Of a stretch of 64,000 nucleotides of DNA, positions 57,388 to 64,000 are shown piece by piece (the first letter of the stretch is position 1; the number at the start of each line of letters is the position of its first letter). Below the pieces are notes generated by a model that saw only the letters and a list, made by a program, of their open reading frames with translations, ran no database searches and was not told the origin of the DNA. The stretch lies in contig CM019063.1 in assembly GCA_009667805.1 (NCBI GenBank), positions 82,487,877 to 82,551,876 on the forward strand, in the 5' to 3' direction. This DNA is from Leptobrachium leishanense (Eukaryota; Chordata; Amphibia; Anura; Megophryidae). The position numbers and the translations under genes were made by a program.

Positions 57388-58625
57388 CCCCTTAAGGACC
57401 TCTGACGTACCCTGTACGTCCTGTACTCGGGTCTCCCTTAGACCCGCGGACGTACAGGGTACGTCAGCGGCGCCAAATCCCCCTCCCGCCCGATACTCAC
57501 CTCCCTCGTCGGATCCCACGGCGATCTGGCAGGGAGGAAGCCTGCCCATTTGATTTACATGGGCAGGCGAGGTTGATGACGTCGACACGCTGCGTGGTGA
57601 CGTCATCAGAAGGTGCCCCCATGTGTTTCAATGGAGGGGAGGGGGGGGCTCCTTCCGAGCCCTCTATCTCCCCAACCATTGAAGCTAGGGAGATGCCGTT
57701 TGCACCGCTGGAGAGGGGAGAGCCTCCCCTTTCCAGCGGTGTATGGCATTAACAGGTTCGCCGCCGGATCGCTTTTCGGCGCCAATTGGCGCCAAAACGC
57801 GATTCAAACCTGGAGGGGGCTGACATCTTGGATGTCAGCCAAGCCTCCAGGTCCCCCCCCACCCACTGACAACCTCACCATATGTGTGAGGATGTCAGTG
57901 GGCCAGTTAACCCTCTAGCTGCCATGTAGAGATAAGGGGATCCTAAGGATCCCTTTATCTCCCGATCCATGGCAGCTGGATGGTCATATTTGCCATCATT
58001 TAAAAGGCCTGATTATGGCCTTTCAAAGGATACCAAACATGAGCAGGTTTGGTTTTAAATTTTTTTTTTTAAAAAAAAATTAAATAAAAAAAAAATAATA
58101 AAAAAATTAAATAAAATAAAAAAATGTTTTTTTTTTTAAAAGTTTTTTTTGTCTGGGGGGAGTTTAATTAAATAGGACCTAGGCTGTCATCTAAAAATAA
58201 TTAGCACAAAATGGTCAGAATGAGCGCAGCGCACATAGGTGAACTGTCTCAGCAGTGAAGGGGTTAAAAAGCAAACGCATGTTAAAATTGGGTATTTCTA
58301 GTCTCGGGACAAAATTTTGAACCTATTTAGCAGGGGTCTTTTTGGGTGGTTGTAGATTTTGGGGATTAAATTACGAAAAAGTGTGTTTTTACCATTTTTT
58401 TCCTCATATTTCATATTTTTTTTTATAGTAAATTATTCGATATGATGGAAATAATGGTATTTCTAGAAAGTCCATTTAATGGCGGGAAAAAGGGTGTATA
58501 ATATGTGTGGGTCGAATAAACGAGTAAGAGGAAAAATTGTCCTAAACACTAACAGCGCAGAAACGTAAAAACAGCAGCGGTCACTAAAAGACGGATTTGT
58601 GTAAAACCGCCCGGTCACTAAGGGG
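57388..58625. mobile_element. TTAA-target element inside Tc1, copy 2 (full length)
   Basis: 1238 bp between TTAA (57384-57387) and TTAA (58626-58629); ends CCCCTTAAGGACC and GGTCACTAAGGGG. Carries palindromes (GACGTACCCTGTACGTC, GACATCTTGGATGTC) and an A/T block like the other TTAA elements. Confidence 0.85.
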
Positions 58626-58745
58626 TTAAGGTCATGCCACAGCATTTCAATCGGGTTGAGGTCAGGACTCTGACTGGGCCACTCCAGAAGGCGTATTTTG
58701 TTTTGTTGAAGCCATTCTTTTCTTTAATTACTTGTATGCTTTGGG

Positions 58746-59444
<699 letters not shown>

Positions 59445-60296
59445 TGATCGTAGGTCTTCTGAGAGCTCTTTTCAGACGAACGCATTTTTCGCGTTGTCCG
59501 TGAAAAAGTGCGTTTGAACGAATGGACGTATTTTTTTCAAGGAATACGCGATAGCGGTCATACGATGCGCATTTTCGTCCGTGATTTGTACGGATCATCA
59601 ATAAAACACTTTTTGCGTCTGGACGTTATGTTGGCCGGACATTAGCAGCGTCTGACGTCTCCTAATCACACACATATGCCGCTAGCAGACGCAGCGCACT
59701 CTGTACGTCAGTATTAGCGGTTTGACGTTCTCGAAAAAATGTGTTCGTTTGCCACTTTCGTGCGGCCGTTCTTCGTATGCTGCCCGGCATTGGACATCAT
59801 TTGCTGCTAGCACGGCCGTGATTAAGTGCGGCTAAACGCACGTTAATACTGCGCTCGTCTGACCCCAGCCTTATAGGTCGCATTAAAAGGTGGAAGAATT
59901 TCTGAAATGATTTATCTTTGTCTCATTTTCACATCCCAGAAACCTGACATTTTAACAGGGGTGTGTAGACATTTGCTTTCCACTGTAAATGTGTTTTGTC
60001 AACTGTCTAAGGCTTCCAAATCCGAATAACACAGGGTTAGCAATGCATAGTATAGTGATAAGGTTTCTCATGTGGGCAGGACTGGCCTGAAAATGGTTAG
60101 TGCATTTGCAAGCCTATAATATCGCCTTTCTCAAACATTTCTAAAGGCGAGACATCAGAGTATAATTGTGAAATATTGGGAACAAAATTTTCAGACTGTC
60201 AAATATAAAAATAGGTAAATTTATATTTTCTTTTAACACCCAAATATCTTCCTTACAAATAAAACTCCTACTTTTTTTAACAAAAAATAAACTTAC

Positions 60297-60414
60297 AATC
60301 AAATAATAATAGCAGATTTCGAATATTAACATCCTCTATGTAATCAAAGGCAGATTTTCCTATTTCAGTAACTAAATGAGGATTTGCTCCATGTTCCAGA
60401 AGAAGTTTTGCCAT
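60297..60414 (-). CDS. Ankyrin-repeat exon B, copy 2
   Basis: A 118-bp exon (39 codons plus 1 nt): MAKLLLEHGANPHLVTEIGK, then SAFDYIEDVNIRNLLLLFD. It completes the ankyrin repeat begun in exon A and adds the capping half-repeat. The acceptor follows TTTTCTTTTAAG; the donor T/GTAAGT is consensus and leaves one base (T). The long exon downstream on the minus strand (starting at 54109) begins with the two bases CA, so T+CA gives a serine codon with the frame kept. This is the main sequence evidence that A2, B2 and that exon belong to one gene. The initial ATG here is internal coding sequence, not a start. Confidence 0.78.
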
Positions 60415-61023
60415 CTTAAAAGAAAAGAAAATTATAAGCAATGAAAACAGAACATGGGAAAAAGTTTAGCTTTGTCAGGTTTCATATCTGAAAACCTCAA
60501 TCGTCTATGATTATTAGTAAACATATTGCATTACTTTCATATAATAAACTGGAGATCTACAAAACAACAATACAGAGATTATTATTATCATCATCATTTA
60601 TATAGCGCCAACAGTTTCCCAGCGTTTACAATAACCGAAAGGAACAAGATACAGATAAACAAGCAGGACAGAGACAAGAGGTGTAGAGGGCCCTGCTCAT
60701 AGGAGATTACAATCTAGAGGGATTGGGGTGGAGGGAAACAAGAGGAGTTTTATTGGTTGCCAGGATCATTAGTGCCAGTGATTCAGGAATGGTGGATGTC
60801 ATGGCAGTGGCATCTATCATGATGTGTAGGTAGGTGAGCAGAGGGATAAATTAGCATCAGTAATGTAGTACACTAATCTGAGGAGATGGGATTTGAGGGA
60901 TATCTTAAAGGCCTGAAGATTAGAGGAAGAGTCTGATAGGTCAATCCACAAGACCAGAACTTCCATGCAGATGAGAGTTGGCAGTGCGGGTGTATACAGA
61001 GGACAGGTGGAGGTTGCCCGCTG

Positions 61024-61845
61024 ATCAGAGTCACTTCTCTCAAATATCTAGGTATGTGGTTAGACCCAAATTTATCCCTTGGTCCTCACATCGAAAAACT
61101 CTCATCTAAGCTTTACCCCAAACTAGTTGCCCTGTATAGAAACAAATCCTGCCTGAGCCCCGCGGCAAGAAAGCAGATTGTACAACAAATGCTTATGCTG
61201 GCTATTGAATACGGAGATGTAGTGTATGCAGCCGCCCCGCAAACACACTTTCAGAAACTTACTACATTGTATAACTCATTCTGCCACTTTGTGCTACAAT
61301 GTAACTACATGACCCACCATTGTGACATGTTAAAAGAGCTAAACTGGCCGTCACTGGAATCTAGACGCACTCTTCACCTTTCCAAACCGGTGTTATTAAG
61401 AGATTTTCAGGGAAGCTGCCACCCTACCTGAATAGATTGCTTCCCCCAACAGTTCCTTCATCCTATAACCTCCGATCCAGAACCAGCACCTTACTTGCAA
61501 TACCACAATACAAAAAGAAAGTGGCTCGATGCTCATTTTCCTACAGAGCACCGCAATTATGGAATAAACTCCCAGACGCCATCAAATCTTCCCCCAGTCT
61601 AAAGTCACTTAAGAGATCTCTATTAACATACCTCAATACGGAATGCACCTGTAAACATGTAACACAGTTAATATATTTCCTACATATTTATTTTCTGTTA
61701 ATCTCTATATTTGTATTTTATTAATATCTTGCATTTTATCACTTTGTATTTCTGTAACAATTCAATGATCTTGAACCCAGGACATACTATAAAACGAGAG
61801 ATATCTCAATGTATCCTTCCTGGTAAAATACTTTATAAATAAATA
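61024..61845 (+). mobile_element. L2-type LINE 3' fragment, copy 2
   Basis: Same fragment, same frameshift, in the second copy of the block. It lies in the intron between ankyrin exons A and B. Confidence 0.85.
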
Positions 61846-62183
61846 AGGGACACGCTTGAGGAGTAACGAAGACATGTATGGAGGGATGGAGTTATTGAGT
61901 GATTTGAACGTGAGTGTCAGTATTTTAAACTGTATCTGGAAGTTTACAGGAAGCCAATGGAGGGACTGACAGGGGGAGAGGTATGCGAGGAACTTTGGGC
62001 GAGAAAAATAAGCCTGGCAGCTGCATTCATTACAGAATAAAAAGGGTCAATGCAGGCATTGGCGAGGCCATTAAGGAGCAAGTTACAGTAAGGTGTTCAA
62101 TCCTCCGTTTACTGTAGATCTCTTTTGTTAGAGATCATCCACATGCTGGGGATCTGAATGCCAAAGCCAATTTGCTTGTTTAC

Positions 62184-62326
62184 CTCATAGTCCCCTTCAT
62201 AAACCGCATCATGTATTGGAGCAACTTGACCAAAACCTGTGGCGTTGACATCGGCACCAGCCTCTAGCAAGCATTTGGCTGCATTATAATTACCAAAAAC
62301 ACAAGCTTCATGCAGTGGCGTCCAAC
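62184..62326 (-). CDS. Ankyrin-repeat exon A, copy 2
   Basis: A 143-bp exon (2 nt plus 47 codons). It encodes GWTPLHEACVFGNYNAAKCL, LEAGADVNATGFG and APIHDAVYEGDYE: one full ankyrin repeat and the first helices of the next. The first G codon is completed by one base from the previous exon. The acceptor follows TTTTTTGTCTTCTCAG and the donor is GAG/GTAAAC. It joins exon B (60297-60414) at a codon boundary to rebuild DYE/MAKLLLEHGANPH, a perfect ankyrin helix. Ankyrin repeats are protein-binding scaffolds. Candidate families with similar GWTPLHEA repeats include ANKRD31, TONSL and BARD1-like proteins, and I cannot choose between them. By phase this copy can splice on to the long exon at 53462-54109. 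Confidence 0.8.
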
Positions 62327-63287
62327 CTGAGAAGACAAAAAAATATAACTTTGAAAATGTAAACTCATATATGACAAGTGGGATTCACAGGCCTTGAATG
62401 AAATTTGTTTGCTGGTGACTTTATTTTAACAATCGCAAACCCACTGCTATCACTGCCTTCTTTACATACATGCCTCCCAAATTATCTGCCCTAATAGATG
62501 TTTACCTCAAAGTATGATTGTTTTAAATGGGCTGTGGCTGAAGGTTATCATATATTCAATACTTAGAGATTAAAACAGCCCCACTGAGAGAAGCAATGTT
62601 TTATTTAATTGAACTGCAAAGTTTACTATTTTATGTTATAAATGTACTATTTAGATGGTCCAGATACAAAGTATCCAGTCTAGGATGTGTTGCAACTGCC
62701 AAAATGTCAATTTTACCAAAAATATTGTACCTATTCCAAAATTTGGAATGAAAAGAAAACTGTATCAATGGCGCCACCTAGCGTTAGTTCTTATAATTTA
62801 AAACAAGATGCAAAAATAAAACTGTATATAGCAAGCATAAAATACTGCATATGTAAAACTCGATAGGAGTGGAAAATATGGATTTACGCAGAAGATCTAA
62901 GTCCATGGACTTCTAAATGGTGAATCAGCAGCTGTCCCCCTCCATTTGGTGATATATCCAAAACCACAGGCGAAATAAGATAGGAAAAAAGATATGGCAG
63001 AGTCAGCGCTTCGTTCAACCGTGGCCTTTCTCGATCTTCTTTCTTTAAATGTGGATCTGTACCTCAAACAAAAGTAAAATTTATCATAGCGCAACAATCT
63101 GGTCTCCACATATTCAATAAGAAGAGAGGGAATAAACTCACATATTGTGGTGTCTCGATCAGACACTTGATGTATTCACCGTAATTTCAAGTCCATTAGT
63201 GACTCGAGGACTCTTTCACTTTCACGAATGGACTTGAAATTACGGTAAAGACTATAAGTACATTGGCATTTGTCAACGGACCATATA

Positions 63288-63327
63288 CCTACTGAGGAAG
63301 CGATTTCAATCACGAAACGCGTTTGGG
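63288..63327 (+). ncRNA. Hammerhead-ribozyme-like motif d, copy 2
   Basis: Same as 46307-46346, in the duplicate. The downstream AATAAA and arm are uninterrupted here because Helitron 1 is absent. Confidence 0.55.
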
Positions 63328-63540
63328 TGTTTTTGCTGGTTTATTTCTGCTATACTTTTATAATAAATATATTTCTTTTGCACAATCTTGAGAATCCTGG
63401 CCTTATTTGGCATTAGAAGGACCTTGCTGGACGTTCGGGAGATCCGGTGCTCCTTAGAAAATCACCGGCCGCTGAATACATCAAGTGTCTGATCGAGACA
63501 CCACAATATGTGAGTTTATTCCCTCTCTTCTTATTGAATA

Positions 63541-64000
63541 CTAGGTGGAAAGCCTGCCCAGAGGGCACTCAGGCAGTCTATTGTTGTTGTCGCGAGGTCA
63601 GAATTCACGTCCACATAGTTTTTTTTCAATGTCCTATCCAAGAGTATCTCTCTATATAAATACGTTTGTAACGCGTCCATCGCCATCCCATCCGCAACAG
63701 GAGGGCCGACTGAGCAGCTGTGATGGGTGCGCGCACAGCTGACAGCGCATTACAAAAGGAATTTATATATTAGAGTAGGTTCCTCTTCCCTCTTAGATTG
63801 TAAGCTCACGGGAACCGGACCCTCAGATTTTAAACTCGTGGGACCCCTCAGATTGTAAACTCGTGGGACCCCTTAGATTGTAAGCTCATGTGGCCCCTTA
63901 GATTGTAAGCTCATGGGGCCCCTTAGATTTTAAACTCATGTGGCCCCTTAGATTGTGTTGGGCTTGGGCGGGCATTTTTTTTGTAGCGTATACATTATGC
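63541..64000 (-). mobile_element. Helitron 2, copy 2 (3' end only; window ends)
   Basis: Same CTAG end and hairpin at the same site as copy 1, so Helitron 2 predates the duplication or allelic split, unlike Helitron 1. Confidence 0.85.

Overview
The window is nuclear DNA from a vertebrate, most probably a frog. The reasons are a vomeronasal type-2 receptor (V2R) gene with classical intron phases, very AT-rich introns, and a dense mixture of mobile DNA typical of amphibian genomes: CR1/L2 and L1-like LINEs, Tc1, hAT, TTAA-target elements, Helitrons, a Penelope-like element and LTR remnants. Species cannot be fixed from sequence alone. No bacterial-style operons, CRISPR arrays or convincing tRNA/rRNA genes were seen.

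Region 1 (1-19.6 kb, minus strand): four consecutive exons of one V2R gene at 18951-19186, 15014-15305, 6980-7795 and 3601-3822. All four are open, have GT/AG borders and join in frame. They cover the signal peptide and the whole ligand-binding ectodomain. The cysteine-rich and seven-helix exons must lie left of position 1. The introns are packed with transposons, including a 73-bp perfect inverted repeat around a hammerhead-ribozyme-like core (15720-16156), a solo LTR inside a CR1 LINE, a telomere-like repeat inside a small transposon, and nested TTAA and hAT elements.

Region 2 (19.6-33 kb): no host gene. It holds a decayed hAT transposase (26242-29517, minus) between long tandem arrays (about 148-bp units on one side, about 68- and 81-bp units on the other). 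These arrays are interrupted by another hAT element and a solo LTR, each with a target-site duplication.

Region 3 (33.0-40.7 kb): a Penelope-like element (reverse transcriptase plus GIY-YIG nuclease, several frameshifts) in a large inverted arrangement, with a hammerhead-like motif in each arm.

Region 4 (40.7-64 kb): a block of about 7 kb present twice at about 99% identity or more by eye (40690-48419 and 57152-64000). Each copy carries two ankyrin-repeat exons of a second minus-strand gene, a Tc1 element with a TTAA element inside it, an L2 LINE and a hammerhead element. Copy 1 has a 1402-bp Helitron that copy 2 lacks, and copy 1 has lost 519 bp of the TTAA element. A 100-N assembly gap lies between the copies and cuts a long coding exon (53462-54109). 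That exon is phase-compatible with the ankyrin exons of copy 2. The duplication may be real or may be two haplotypes placed in tandem.

Most notable: hammerhead-ribozyme-like cores recur at six places, and at most of them lie in or beside long inverted repeats. There is also an empty-site/filled-site pair for a Helitron, and a minisatellite core shared between a Helitron and an hAT element.
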